Source: Nigrospora sphaerica
Lineage: Eukaryota; Ascomycota; Sordariomycetes; Amphisphaeriales; Apiosporaceae
Assembly (NCBI GenBank): GCA_018287875.1
Contig: JAGVVL010000013.1
Location: 3,534,001 to 3,598,000 of the forward strand
DNA length: 64,000 nucleotides
Direction: 5' to 3'
Shown here: positions 20,615 to 32,632 of the stretch, piece by piece
Layout of the letters: each line of letters opens with the position of its first letter
Numbering within the stretch: the stretch's first letter is position 1
Made by a program: the position numbers and the translations under genes
The notes under the pieces: model-generated
The model's input: the letters and a program-made list of their open reading frames with translations, nothing else
Database searches by the model: none
Told to the model about the DNA's origin: nothing

Positions 20615-23600
20615 GCGAGAAGTCAGCTTCGTATTCGGTGTTTCGAACCAGAAGTTCCCCTGCCATCTTTTTCTTTTATGCAGCAGTCACCAATCGGGTC
20701 CCGAGAGCGAACAGCTTGCGGAAATCAGTTGACGCCAGGTGCCGAGTCACGTGGGGTCACACACAGTCATCAATAGGCGGGGAAACGGGACTGCACAGCT
20801 GATCATAAGAATTAACTTAACCAATTCAAAGGTGGAACTTCAGAATTAATGCTTTTCCTAGCCTATGGTTACTTGGTTGGAATGGGGAGCACCAGTCCTC
20901 CATGTCGTCACCACATTCTCGCAATGTTGCCGCCTGTCATCGCGATTTCCTCCGACCAACTCCAAACACAAAACAGTCACATACTTGACATATGCCGTAC
21001 CGTTGAATTATATCTTTGGGCTCATTAATGGCAAACTAAAGTATCAAAGGTTAAAGGCGTCACGGGAACAGAGGCATTATCCAAGTCAAGGCTGGTTTTG
21101 AATGGCTCAATCTGCCGCTCCTACGACCCTTCTCTTGGTCATTGGCCTTTGGTTCTGGAGCGTGTGGAACTAGAAAGGCAGAAGCCTTCGCTTTATCAAA
21201 CGTTATATCTACCGGTGCCTACAGTATGTTATAGCGTCCTGATGTAACACCAGGGACTGAAGGGCACTTGTTACTCACCAAAAATACCTGTGAGTACCGC
21301 AGTATGGGGCGGCGTTAATACTCACGTTTCCTTCATCTGTTGGGAGAGATGTTTCCCTAGTCGCCAGGAATACTCGGTCTCGTAACCGCCTTACTGCGTC
21401 ACATACCACGTATATCAGGCAGTCTCCTCCATTCTCCGTTTCCAGTTCTTCTTTCCGTTTTCAATCAACTTCTTCACCTCCATTCAACGTGAACTTCGCG
21501 CGTCACAGTTCTGCTTCTGAACAGCAGCTATTATAGAAGAATTATTTGGGTTTTTACTAGCACCATTTCCTTCCATACTTTCAGCAGTGCTCAGGCGCGC
21601 TCGATCCTCTTCTGAATTGTTTACACAAATATATGAGAATCTCCCCTCTCCTCCGATTGGGACTTGGTTTTGGCCTATCCCACGCGAATACTGTATCCGC
21701 TTCTTTCTCGGTTGCCGCAGTACCAACGCTAACACCATCACACCCTTCACTACCCTCTGTCGCGAGCACCCGACGCAAATTTCCAACATTCTACTTCTAC
21801 GTCATCCAACGGACCCAAGCGCGCAAAGGCTGGGTTGATGACTGTTTATTAATCTTCATCAGTTCATTATTCATTCATTTCTTGCTCCTCTTTTGTACTT
21901 ACCTCTTTTCTACGATAGGTTGGCCCCAAACCATGCTCAGTCTCTGGTAATAACGCGACACCTCTATTCTGACCTTAACAATAACCATACCAATCCCGCA
22001 TACTAATGACACTACTACTTGTTATTTCATTACCAACTCCTAATAGAGGCTTTCGGGATTTTACCACAGGTGTCAGAAATATGCCGTTGCTAGAAACGTA
22101 CGATCACACAATGTAGGTCAGGTGACCACCGTGAAACGGATGACAAGAGAGTGGGACTATTCCTTCAGCTTTTTTACTACCTACTCTACTTAGTCAACTC
22201 ATCTGCAGCTGCCTACGTTCAACAGTCTTCTCATATCCAACATTATAATTACTGCTCGCTATTTCATACAAACTAGGGCCGGCTGTGGTTGAGTAAGTGC
22301 TCATTCATAATATCGACAGATGATGTGACACCTTTTGGGGGAGAAAACAAACCCTCAATGGCCCTTTTTATGTCCGAATTATATTCTAAAGAATGTGGGA
22401 GACTTTTGGAACAACTTGCATAGGCTTCAGTAACACAGGCCTCAACGCCACCATCTTCCCAGCCGATCGTTGACAGACTGGACCAAAACGTTCTGTTACA
22501 TCCACGCCTCGTGCCTCGTGACTGCCCCACTGCCACATTCCCTCTCCCTCACTTTCTCTCGGCATCCCTTATCCCCTGTTAAACGTACCCGCTGCCCCTC
22601 AGATACGGTACGGCACTATTGCCGAATGAGAAAGGCGAAGAAATACTTTCTTAAGTCATCGCCTGGATCCGAGAAGCACTTGAAAACCCAGCTCCCGTAC
22701 AGGGAGTCGTCGGCGGCCGCCCGCGCCTGCCGCCGGGCCGCAGACTACCAGGACCCCCTGCTTTGGTAGGTTTGGCACATCCCAGGACGCCCACAGGCAT
22801 GTACCTCCGCCGGGGGCACACCTGTGGGCGCGCCAGTTTGTGTATGACTGGCACTTTCAGCAGCCGAACCAGGAGGTGTGCATTGCCTGGGGCCCCGGCC
22901 CGCCAAGCTGCCGCCACGGTAGGCCCGCACACGCGCGACTGCGTCACCGAGCCCCTGCTGCCTGCGGCGGTGCTCTGGACGCGGCTGCTGAAAGTACCAG
23001 TCAGACGCGGACCGCGCCGGGCTCTCCCTGCTGGCCGACAAGGTCCAGCATACGCTGCATACGCGTCAGCCGCGGAACCCCAGGCCGAGGAACAGGCCAT
23101 CGCCCGCGTACACCGCCAAGGCTAGGAGCATCCAGTCAATGTTTATCGATCAGCATCTTCGCTAATCCATACACTCACCCCAACACTTTGACCGTTATAT
23201 TCAACTTTCTGGTACCCTCTTCTTCACAACGGGGTCTTTAACCTAAACTGCTTGGACTCTTCCCTCTAAAAAGGTAAATAGGCTGTTAGAAACGGACGAT
23301 CTCATGGTCCAGGTCATGCGACATCCCCATGAAGAGACATACAGGTTAAAGAGAGAAGGCGGTGTTCTGGAGGCCGAATTGGCAAGCGCGGGATCCCGTT
23401 TTTTTATGGCCTGGCACCGAGGTGCGATCCTAGTTATAGTTCCTCTTTAGTACCTGATACCTCCGCCCCCACCAGGCCGGCCACAGCAGCCATGCCACCT
23501 TCCTTATTTATCCCATCCTCCTCTTTCACCGTGCCGTCGACCCAGCTCCCTTAAGATGGCCACGCCTCCTTATCACTGGTGATGTCACTTCCATAGCCAC

Positions 23601-24136
23601 ATCCCTCTTAGCGATAGGTCCCACCCTAATGACCAGCCATGGAGTTGCCCTCGCTTACCGAGGCGCGCTTACCTAGACTAATCTTTCTATTAAACTTAGA
23701 CAACCCTTACTAACTTTGAGAGCCTTATTTGGTAACGGTCGCTATAGATTTAGCACGTAGCTAGCTCATCTATGAAAGTGTATACTACTTACGGGCCTTA
23801 AACCAGGCCCGGTAGCTGCGACGGTCTCAACTCTTTTCTATTGCTTAGTAAGGGCTTGAAGATTTCCTGATAGCAGGCCTTACATCAACCCGGCTCCGAG
23901 TTTTCATCCCTGACTGTTCATGATATATTCGGCTGACTGTTAGAAGCGTTTGGGTTCTCAGTGGCAGTGGGTGCCGAAATTGATAGGATATGCTTTCGTG
24001 GTAGAACACCATTTGCCGTAGGGATCGGTTTTCCCCTTCCATCGTTATCCCGAGCCCGGGCAGTGGTTGTATGATAGTAGTACTGAGCACGCGTAAAACT
24101 GCCGACGGGGGTCGCCCGGCCGTGGTCTCCTTCATC
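20615..24136. other. AT-rich, gene-free stretch with a GC-rich island
   Basis: No intact gene. Base composition falls well below that of the flanking genes from about 20800 to 22640 and again from 23130 to 24050, with many TA steps and stop codons in all frames, as expected for old repeats altered by repeat-induced point mutation or simple decay. Between them a GC-rich island (about 22650-23120) stands out. No transposase or reverse transcriptase motif could be read. Confidence 0.55.
22846..23002. repeat. Imperfect 21-bp inverted repeat
   Basis: The left arm 22846-22866 and right arm 22982-23002 are reverse complements with a single mismatch (C versus T at the seventh base), separated by 115 bp of GC-rich sequence. 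The match does not extend on either side. It may be the end of a small element or a chance hairpin; no flanking target duplication was found. Confidence 0.7.
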
Positions 24137-24790
24137 TCACTCCTCCTCGTCTGCGTCCCACGTGACCAGATGCATGCCCCCGATGGTCGGCGGCGCGACG
24201 GACGCCATCTCGTGCCGGTCAAGGACCCTCCACAGCCCAAGCACGGCGTCGGCGCGCATCTTCATCCAGCCAAAGTAGCGCTGCGGGCCTAGCCTAGCGT
24301 CGCGGGGCGTGTGGTTAGCCGCCGCGTAGTCGGCCTGTACCGCCTTAACCCAGATCCTGCCGCCCGGCCCTCCAGAGAAGGCCTCGTCGTCGCCGAGGAC
24401 CTCGGCGTCGGCAAGGAGGAAGACACGTTGCTGGGGTGCTGATGCTGTCTCGGGGTCCGCCGCGGCGCGGGCGCCGTCCAGAAACTGCTCGCGGAGGGCG
24501 TCGAGTGGCCGGCCCGGCAGCGCGGCCGCGTCCGACCGCACATCTAGGCGGAAGAGGCGGAGCAAAGCCGCCCGTGGCGACTCGCCGTCGTCGCCGTCGT
24601 CGCCACCGCCATGCGGCGCTAGCTTCGCGGCTACCTGGGCCTGGATCGCGTCCACGAGGATCTGCCAGCGCAACTCGGACGGCCCGCCGTACTCGGTGCG
24701 GTAGAGGGTGAAGCCCCACGGGAGGTGGAACAACGCGCCGTCTTCCGTCGCGCGAAACAGGCCGTCGAGATGATCCTGGACTAGCGACAT
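24137..24790 (-). CDS. Conserved fungal hypothetical protein
   Basis: Intronless, 217 residues. The opening after a short leader (FTLYRTEYGGPSELRWQ), the central RVFLLADAEVL and IWVKAVQADY, and the late RYFGWMKMRADAVLGLWRVL fit a widespread fungal protein type whose members share a GYTIYRT-like start and a WMKV-like end. Its function is unknown to me. There is no signal peptide or membrane segment. The C-terminus is acidic (DADEEE). An alanine- and glycine-rich insert with GGGDDGDDGE near residues 60-70 looks like a low-complexity expansion. Start chosen at the only methionine before the conserved block. Confidence 0.68.
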   Translation of the reverse strand: MSLVQDHLDGLFRATEDGALFHLPWGFTLYRTEYGGPSELRWQILVDAIQAQVAAKLAPHGGGDDGDDGESPRAALLRLFRLDVRSDAAALPGRPLDALREQFLDGARAAADPETASAPQQRVFLLADAEVLGDDEAFSGGPGGRIWVKAVQADYAAANHTPRDARLGPQRYFGWMKMRADAVLGLWRVLDRHEMASVAPPTIGGMHLVTWDADEEE

Positions 24791-25739
24791 GGCAATGTCG
24801 GCAGGCCAATGTGCCTACGGCGGACTGTCAGCAGGCCTGCATTCAGGCGGCCGAGGGACCTGGTCTGGTCTTGGGGGGGCTTAATCTCACGAAGCGGTTG
24901 AGGGTGAGCTTCGAAGTTCTTGGTCCAAATGGCACGGTGACGGCAGGAGTCGCGTGGACGGGTGTTGTTCTGTTTTGGCAGCTGGGTTAGATTCGGCGGC
25001 GACGCGGGCGGAATTACGGAACACCTAGTTATCTACATATAGACACATTACCGCGGGTAGCAAGGGCCCCAGCTTCCCACCTCAATAGTATGCATCTTTT
25101 AACCCTGCATCTTCCGGAACGGAGGGCCAGAGACCGTATGTGGAAGTTGTCATCATCGCCATCCAATCAGACCTAGTAGATGCATGCACGTAAGATTTTG
25201 GGCATCAGCCATTCCGGGCCTCGACACCGCATGGAACTGCCACAGTGTGAACAGTACCTGCCCCTTTGTGCATCGACCCTGCGGCTTGGTTCTGCATCTT
25301 ATATTATCATGCCCCTTGTAGGTTGGCAAGGGCCGCTGGCGCCACAGCATAGGACCACACGCCAGCAGAGCCGCCCGCATAGGGTGTAGTATCTAGTGTT
25401 TGCCCACTACACTTCCCTCCCCGGGTGCACATGGATGCAAAGACATAGGACTATTACCAGGCTCTTCAGAAACAGCTCGCGCGGTGCCGCATTGGCGCAG
25501 GGCGCAGGAATAAGTCCCATGATGTTTTCAATAGTTCCTGCTTATCAGTTGCTTCAGTTGTGGGGGCAGGCAACACTTCCGCTGCCTCCTTCCCTGATGA
25601 TGGGACAGGCTCACTGGCAGCCCTGACAGGTGCGCCGACAGCCCATTAACGAGCGTATTTATATGCTTGATATCCAACTACCCCCAAGCTTACATCTTCC
25701 TCCCCCATCGATAACCCTCGGCCCACAGCTGTCCACATA
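24791..25739. other. Intergenic
   Basis: Upstream region of the hypothetical gene, then unremarkable sequence. Short open frames at 25153-25626 have no protein-like features. Confidence 0.5.
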
Positions 25740-25987
25740 GTGCCACTCGTTCCAATGCCCTCTTCCACTCTCCGTACTCTTTTCTGGGCCTCCCTGGGGC
25801 TCGGGGGCGTGTTTGCGTTCCCGTCTCCGAGCAGGGGCGAGAGAACGGATCCCCGGTCCGGCGTCAGGAGGTGCCCGTCCCGCCCGACACGGCGCGCGAC
25901 TGCACCTACTTCGACACGGCCATCGACAGCTCCTACACGTTCGCCTTATTCGAGGAGAGCTCAAGGAGAAGAACAGGGAGGGAGTAG
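25740..25987 (+). pseudogene. Remnant of a secreted, LysM-protein-like gene
   Basis: Frame one starts with a secretion signal (TLRTLFWASLGLGGVFAFPS) and runs into unrelated arginine-rich sequence. A second frame, entered near 25870, reads VPVPPDTARDCTYFDTAID followed by SSYTFALFEES and ends at 25987. The pattern CTYxDTAxDSSYT is typical of the segment just before the first LysM of fungal LysM proteins, where a cysteine usually follows SYT; here it is phenylalanine. The chitin-binding LysM repeats themselves are absent. It is therefore a frameshifted, truncated N-terminal piece. Assignment rests on one short motif. Confidence 0.38.
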
Positions 25988-26045
25988 AGGTAGGATGGGC
26001 GGAAGGCCTCACGGATCGCGCACCATAAAAGGGCCAGCTACTTAG

Positions 26046-26465
26046 AACAGAGATGACAGGAAGACAGATAACCGGATGCGGGAATGAGGAGAAAGAAGCT
26101 AAGAATACCTCTGGGGGCCGTCTAGAGGAACGACATAGATATATGGAGGGAGCGTCGCTGACAGGGACGCGCAGCCGCGCGACTCCAGATTGGGAAGGAG
26201 GCCTAACCCGGGAGGTGCAACACCGCCTTCTTCGATTACATATATAATCGAGGATGCCATAACGGCCGCTCCCAATTTTGTTACCTGCCGACACTATGGT
26301 CATCAAATCCACCACCACCTCGGTTCAACATCGTCTGGCAATTGACAAATCTCACCAAAAACACTATTCACACCGTGGCTGGCAACCCACAACCCACAAC
26401 CGAGCCCAGAGCCGGAACCACTGGCCCTCAAAACCATAAGACCAGCCACGCTGACACCTGCTGCT
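26046..26465. other. Spacer between two gene remnants
   Basis: No gene seen. It includes an AG-rich tract and the sequence leading into the collagen-like remnant. Confidence 0.5.
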
Positions 26466-26608
26466 GTGTCACCCAAAGGGCTAAAAGACCCACAGGGCGA
26501 GCAAGCACGCCAGGGAAACCGGGGTTTACGGGGCCAGAAAGGGTTCAAGGGACCCAAGGGGCCCAAAGGCGAGAGAAGGGCGAAAAAGGTGGCAAGGGCG
26601 ACCTTCAT
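26466..26608 (+). pseudogene. Collagen-like Gly-X-Y remnant with a frameshift
   Basis: The frame from 26466 reads GLK-DPQ-GEQ-ARQ, then GNR-GLR-GQK-GFK-GPK-GPK-GER: uninterrupted Gly-X-Y triplets in its second half and lost glycines in the first. Directly after GER the glycine period continues in another frame as GEK-GGK-GD, so a small insertion or deletion lies near 26570-26580. Past about 26608 the pattern ends in both frames. The lysine/arginine-rich triplets are those of triple-helix repeats in microbial and fungal collagen-like proteins. No signal peptide or globular head was found in the 400 bases upstream, so this is a fragment. Confidence 0.5.
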
Positions 26609-27002
26609 CCACCGCTGCTTCCATTTCCATTCTGAGGCTATTCGAGGGTCGATAGAGGAAGGCCAAAATGTGCTAGGAGACAACACCAAAACGCGAACAA
26701 AGCTGTGGGTGTGGGGCCTCGCAGTTGCCACCGCCGACGAGTTGACGGTTTCGTATCACGCATCGGTTTACGCGCATACACATACACACATACTGATTAA
26801 CTGTTCTGTAATGCGTTCTCAACTGGTTGAAACAAGTTGTCAAGCTATTATACATTCATTCATACACACTCACATACAATCAGATTACCTCTTCCGTGAT
26901 ATGTTCCCGGCATTTCTGAGCATATTGGAGCAAACGGCCAAAATTGCCCATCTGGACACTTCTCACTCTGCCTCGGGCATTGAGGTGGATTTCCGACCGT
27001 AA

Positions 27003-30000
27003 AATTTCTAACACTTACGACGGTGTACGACGAGGATACCTAAACGACTGAGACTGGCGAAAATCCCAAATCTGGATTCGGTGATATGGGAGATAACCAC
27101 GGCATGCGCAATCCATGACGTACTTCGCAACGTGGACGGAGTGAAACCACATGACCCAACTCTCCCAGTGCCCCCAAATTGCATGTTCCGCAACCTCGCT
27201 TGTCAAGATCGATCGAGTGACAATCTCCCTCCCCAGAACCTCGTCGCCTTCCGTGGCACCCCGTTCGCACCTACAGCTGCGCAGACAGCGCACTGCCCAG
27301 TTATCAGAATCTAACGCCAAGGCTCTCGGGTCACAACGATCCTTCGGCCGAGAGTCCTGCGGACGAAGCTACCACAGCCGCGTCGCTCCATTCCTCTGTA
27401 GAGGAAGCATGCCCGCCCCCATGTATATCTCTTCGGCATCGCTAAACTCAGATGATAAGTCTTCGGCTGATTACGCGTCCCCAATGAGGTGGCGCCGCCA
27501 GCTACGCAGAAGGAAGCTGTGGTACAAAAACGGATTCGCTATTGCCCTGCAGCAACTGGGCTCTATATGCGATAGAAGCCAAGTAAACGGACCCATTCCG
27601 GATGCTTAAAGTGCCGCAGGGAGCCTCTACGTCCTTATCGCAACTGGAGCTAAGTTTAAGCCCAACGACGTTAGCACCACCCGAAGATAATGACGGGGAA
27701 CGTATACGACTTTCTCGCGCTCCTCAGCTAGGTGAAGAGGGCGTTCCAGAACGCCGTGAGAAAAGACGTCGATGACGGCACGGTGGAGGCGGCGGTGGAC
27801 AACGACGCAAGAGACGCATTGTACCTGCACAGCCCCAATTTCAGAAAGGAGCGGCATCAGCGCATTACCATACCACTCCGCTCTCATCATGGCATTGCAA
27901 TCGTTCCGCAGTCGCTCCTTAGCCGCCGTCTCAGACGGGAAGCCGTGGTCTCCGGAGATGAGGCAGGGCTCCGCCTCCATGACCTAGGCGTCCTCAGCGT
28001 CAGCAGAAGGAAACACGAGGGGGCGGGCGTGGCGGCCAAGGTGTTGGCCAGCTGCTGCTGAATGACGCAATCATGCGTAGGGTAATGCCTGAGATAGATC
28101 CATATTGGGAACTGTTCCTAAGCGGCTATAACACCCGATACGGAGACGGTCATGTCGTTGCAACCCAACTTACTTGACGGGCGAATATGCATGATGACAC
28201 GCAAAAGGCACGGACAAACAACAATAGCAGGTGCATGTTTCTTATAGGACCACTTGAATTTACGTATAAATGCGCCCCCAACGGAGCCAGTATGGATAGG
28301 TCTCCTAAGCGGATCATAATAATCAACCCGAAACTAACAACACTGAAGCCCATATTGTGGCGTCACCTCTCCCCTGTTCTCGCGGCCCTACCAGACCCTG
28401 GAGCGTCGCAGATATCCCCAAAGTCATTTCTTCGACACATGATGACGACGTCGACCTCGCCGATAATCCTCCCACGTACGACATCCTGTTCCCAACCAAA
28501 ATTCGTGGTTCCTCCGCCCCCCTTCGCCGTGGCATCTTGTGACAATCTCTTATTATTATACTCAATTTGGGCACGGGCAGGCCCCAAAACCGGGGTGTTA
28601 CCATTGCAGCAAGGGTGCCTTTCGCCTTTCACATAGAATCTTTTCCATGTGTGTCGCAGCCGGTGTTGGTTGACCCGGAAATAGAGCTATCCATGAAATG
28701 AGAAGGTCAGCAAGCGACAAAGAAAAGAAGTCAGTAAATGGCTCAGCGAGATGACTGAAGGCGCCTGGCAAAGCTGAGTTGACAGCACCACCCCTGGGCG
28801 TCTTGTACACGACTACCCACGGCTCGGATACCCTCACTTGCTCGTGCTGAGAAATTTAAACGTACTCCCCGAATCATGAGACGAATTGCGGAGGCTTATC
28901 TCAACAAATAGGCCGATATTACGAGGCAGAAATCCCGAGGGGTGAATTGCCCGTTCCGGGGACCGTTGTCCCTGCCGCTACATCCGGGAATTCTAAGTCC
29001 CTCGGACTGGATCCTACGGAAACGAGATGCTGATTCCCCTCGTGGGATTTATGTCCGACATCAGTCCACCTTGCCACACTCTACCAAAAACACGTCCCTA
29101 ATCCCGCATACAAGTACGGTGAGCGCGCTGGACGAACGCAACTATACCCAAGAAAGCCTTACTTGACGGGTTTCCCAGATACGAGGGACGTGTGGCGGGT
29201 CGCCGTCATACCCCGTCTCCGAGGGGGCGACGATGGCCATCCTGTACGAGCTGCATTCTTTCTCTCCAAGAGCCAAGACCTTCACCCTACAAGCACAGAC
29301 GGGTGCGCTTATCCGTTAGGAGCGAATCGGCCTGTCCCCGATTCCGCCAGCAGCCCAGTCGCTGGTGCTGAGCCGGCAGACGACTACCGAGCTCGGCGAA
29401 GTCACCAACGCCGCACGTGGCCACGGCCCGACCCCTCGGTGGAGGAATAAAGAGGAGGGCTAGAAGAAGACGCTGTTCGTTCGAGGGCGAGTCTACCATC
29501 CGTCTCGACGTACGCACTATAACCGCCTACTACTCGGTCGCGTCTTCCCGCATCCCACCATGACGAACCCAGGCGAAAACACCATCGACGAGGGCGCCGG
29601 GAGTGACGATGACGGCGCCAGCGGCGACAACGACGACACCGACGGGTATAGCGCCACGCCGCAGCAGACAATAAGTGAGGAGACAACCGGAAGGAAGAGT
29701 TGCCTGAACCTACAATTTGTTTGCCACTGTGGACAGATCTGGACATAGCCTGAAACGAAAACATACAGGAGCGTGACGTCGGCCGCCTTGTTCGGTTCGG
29801 CCAGGAGAAAGGAGCGGAGTTCAAGATTTACATTGTCTGCGGCACGATGTATGAGCGCCAGCTGATGATGCTTCTCGGCAAGTACGCCACCCAGCATGCC
29901 GCGACACTAGTTGGCCGGCTTGAAGGGCCCCTGGGGCACATCGGTCATTCGAGTGTTTATTCCACCGCCTTGGACATCCCTACCCCTTCTACACCTTCCA

Positions 30001-30896
30001 GGTACTGAAGCCGGGACTAGGGGCCATGAGTAACCCCTTCTTTATCGGACTGGCCAATGCGGTGTCCGATATCGTTTGCTGGGCCCTGGGCGGGGTGGCT
30101 AGTCTTTATTTCGCGTACAAGCGACACCGGCCCCACACGTTCGGTGTTATACAAGGGCAAACGAAGCTTTCGCATTTTTTATCGGCAGTGATAACGACCC
30201 TTGGAGCTCATGACTAGTACTAGCTTGTAAAGTACCGGCCATCGGATAGTAGGTGTAGTGGCGTTAGCTTAATGGGCACCAAGAATAAGCATAAAGTACC
30301 AACCCAAAGCACGATGGTCAAAGGCACTGGCGGCAGTCTCTTCAAGCGGCATCAAGATACCAGAAGGGGAAATTCATCACGAGACCACGGCTCACCAGGG
30401 TCTCCCTAGTCGCACGCCGGCGTCCACATCTTGGCAAGGGTAGAAGACGCAAAGAATCACAAATTCGCGGTCGTCAAAGGCAAAGCAGGGGGCGGAAAGT
30501 TGGTCACGTAGTTATCGGTCCGAGTAAACCATGTAAGACATTCTGTGCCTGCTTGGGTCCTATGCCACTCTCGAAACGTCGGAACGGAACCTGTCTCGGC
30601 GGCACCGGAGGCGCCCCGTCCGATGGCGGCTGATCTGGTGTCGCTCACACGAACATCAAGGCCTTGGAATAGAAATCAGAGCATTAGGATAGTTCACATT
30701 TGGGAAGAAACCGGTCCATGGCAAACGACTGGCTAAGAAGCAAAAAGGGACTTCGGATGGGCCAAGATTTCCAAGACCCATAAAAACGAGGCCAGGCTGT
30801 CTGTCGAAGCCCTCGGGTCCATGTTAAATGGTGCCCAGTGTTGAAGTCAGTAGAAGTTTGATCTGCCGTAACGATTAGATACGATCACCTCTTCGC
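27003..30896. other. Long stretch of decayed open frames
   Basis: No intact gene. Protein-like but broken frames include minus 27840-27980 (GDHGFPSETAAKERLRND), plus 28357-28542 (ending DDVDLADNPPTYDILFPTK) and plus 29560-30008. They switch frame or stop within 40-80 codons. The last few hundred bases are the 3' flank of the ankyrin/vWA gene. Confidence 0.45.
29769..30008 (+). pseudogene. Possible SNF2-helicase C-terminal fragment
   Basis: An 80-codon frame preceded by an ACAG acceptor-like site reads RLVRFGQEKGAEFKIYIVCG and TMYERQLMMLLGKYA. The spacing resembles SNF2 motif VI (R-x-x-R-x-G-Q) followed by the 'Y-x-x-x-x-x-T-x-E' segment of SNF2 C-terminal lobes. No other helicase motif is found nearby. 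The acidic frame at 29560-29748 could be an upstream exon but the phases of the obvious splice sites do not fit. Low certainty. Confidence 0.25.
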
Positions 30897-32632
30897 CTAA
30901 CAGCAGAGAGGTATGCTCACCCATTTGTAAAACAATCGCCGGTTCTCGCGGAGCTCGTTGTACTTGACATCGAGTTTGTCTGCACCATTGTTAGCCACCG
31001 GGACCGGCGGTTTCCTCCCCACGCTTCACCCTCGGAATCGGAGATAGGCGTGCAAGGCTTACCGGTAGTGACGTGGAGGATCTTCTGCAGCTCGGGCTGC
31101 TTGCTCTGAGCCTGCAGATTGTTGAGGAAGTCGGTAGCCTCGGCCGCTTGGCCGACTTGGCTCACGGAGAACCGGGCAGCTGTGCAGCATTAGTGTCTTC
31201 CGACTTGCCGCCAAAGAGCCCGGGTACTCTGGACTTACTGTAGTATGCGTAGTTTGCATCGGCCACGGCCTTGCTGCATTTTGCGATGGCCTGCGCCATG
31301 GTATCGGTTGCTTCCTCCTTGGGCATGCCGTCCGTGATGATGATGACCATGAAAGGCCGCGGGGGTACGACTCCCTTGTCGATGACGTCGTAGATGAAGG
31401 GTTTAAGCACCTTCGAGCCCAAGCGTGTTCCGATCTGGGTGCTTCCCGTCGGAGTGAAGTTCATCTTCTCCCCCAAAGCGTCCCCCTTGAGGTTATCGAG
31501 GCCCGCTTGTTCCCTGTTGATGAACCTGAGGTGTACCCCATGTTCCTCGGGCGAGAACAAAAGCATCGTCTCCGCCATCTGATTGACAATCTCTTTTGTC
31601 GCCGGCCATCGATTCTCCTCGGCCATGGAGCCGCTGTCGTCTGTTCGCCACGTGGTTTTAGTGGACGTGTCTGCGTTCCTGAAAGGCGCGCCCAGCGGGG
31701 GGAAACTTACCGCAGTAGATGATCGGCTGGTACATAGCCAGGCGGAACTGGTCACTCACCTCTTCGGAAGTAAGACGGAAGGCGAGACCGGGGTCATTAA
31801 CGACGGTGTGCGCTCGGTCGACTATGTCCTGAGCCAGGTCGCTGCCGGGCGGGAAGAAGCTTTCCAACCCTTGGGAGGCTATGACTTCGTCCAGGATGCT
31901 TTCGAGTTCCTTCTTGGTAGTGGGATGCCTAGGCACCTGTGGCGGTACCGCGGTTAGGCCGCCCCAGAGTTCAGATAGCACGGAGAAACTTACCGGGGGT
32001 GCGAGAGTAGGCTTCACGAGCTCGTCGTAGATCATCTTGAAGGCAGACATCACGCTGTCCGCCACGCGCTTCCGCGGCTTCAGGTAAGAGAGGAGGAGGA
32101 AAGCGGACGCGACGATGAACCGGACGAGCGGGGTCCCGGAGGCGCCGTGATTGCCCTCGTCGTCAAGAGCTTCCTTGATTGTGGTGTTGACGAGGCGGTC
32201 CGCAATGCTTTCGGCCGACTCTCCCTTGCTGTTCTGGGCGGTGGCGGAGGCGCCGTAGTCCCTGAGGACCTTGACGATTTCCGGGTCGGGGTTGTTCTTC
32301 AACGCCCGCATGAGGGGGGTGTCGTGGGGATACGACTCATCTTCCTCATCCACCACGATCCCAGGGGTCTGAAGGAGGATCTTGATGATGCGGGCAGCGT
32401 TGGCCTTGGCGTCAACTGCCATGTGGAGCACGGACAGACCGTTGGCAGACTTACGCCTGACGCTGGCCTTGTGCTCGAGGAGAAGGCGGATCGCGCCGAC
32501 GTCGCCGTTCAGGACCGCATACCCGAGGGGCGTGTTGCCGTCCTCGAGACGGTTCACGTCATCGCCGCCGGTCAGGCTCCGGAGATCCTCCCGGGTGAGG
32601 GTCTTGTTCCTCACCTTCTCGGAAATCGACAT
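30897..32632 (-). CDS. Ankyrin repeat plus von Willebrand factor A domain protein
   Basis: Five exons, 32632-31994, 31936-31711, 31640-31239, 31179-31063 and 30979-30897, join in frame to 488 residues. The N-terminal half has about four ankyrin repeats (GNTPLGYAVLNGD, ANGLSVLHMAVDAKA, DTPLMRALKNNPDPEIVKVL). A hydrophobic stretch (LVRFIVASAFLLLSYL, about 168-183) follows. The vWA domain starts near 280 with YQPIIYCDDSGSM: the metal-binding DxSxS is complete, and IIITDGM supplies the later aspartate. It probably mediates metal-dependent protein contacts inside the cell or at a membrane; no secretion signal is visible. All introns are phase-consistent with GTAAGT or GTAAGC donors. The 3' end is least certain: a GTGAGC after the last conserved residues (LFYKW) could be a further donor, extending the gene. 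Confidence 0.82.

Noticed and set aside
21633..21950. 105-codon plus-strand frame with hydrophobic end
   Set aside because: Lies in AT-rich DNA, and its hydrophobic stretch comes from T-rich sequence; no supporting feature.
22763..23125. 120-codon plus-strand and 98-codon minus-strand frames in the GC island
   Set aside because: Both share short similar peptides only because of the inverted repeat; neither has a start context, splice pattern or domain.
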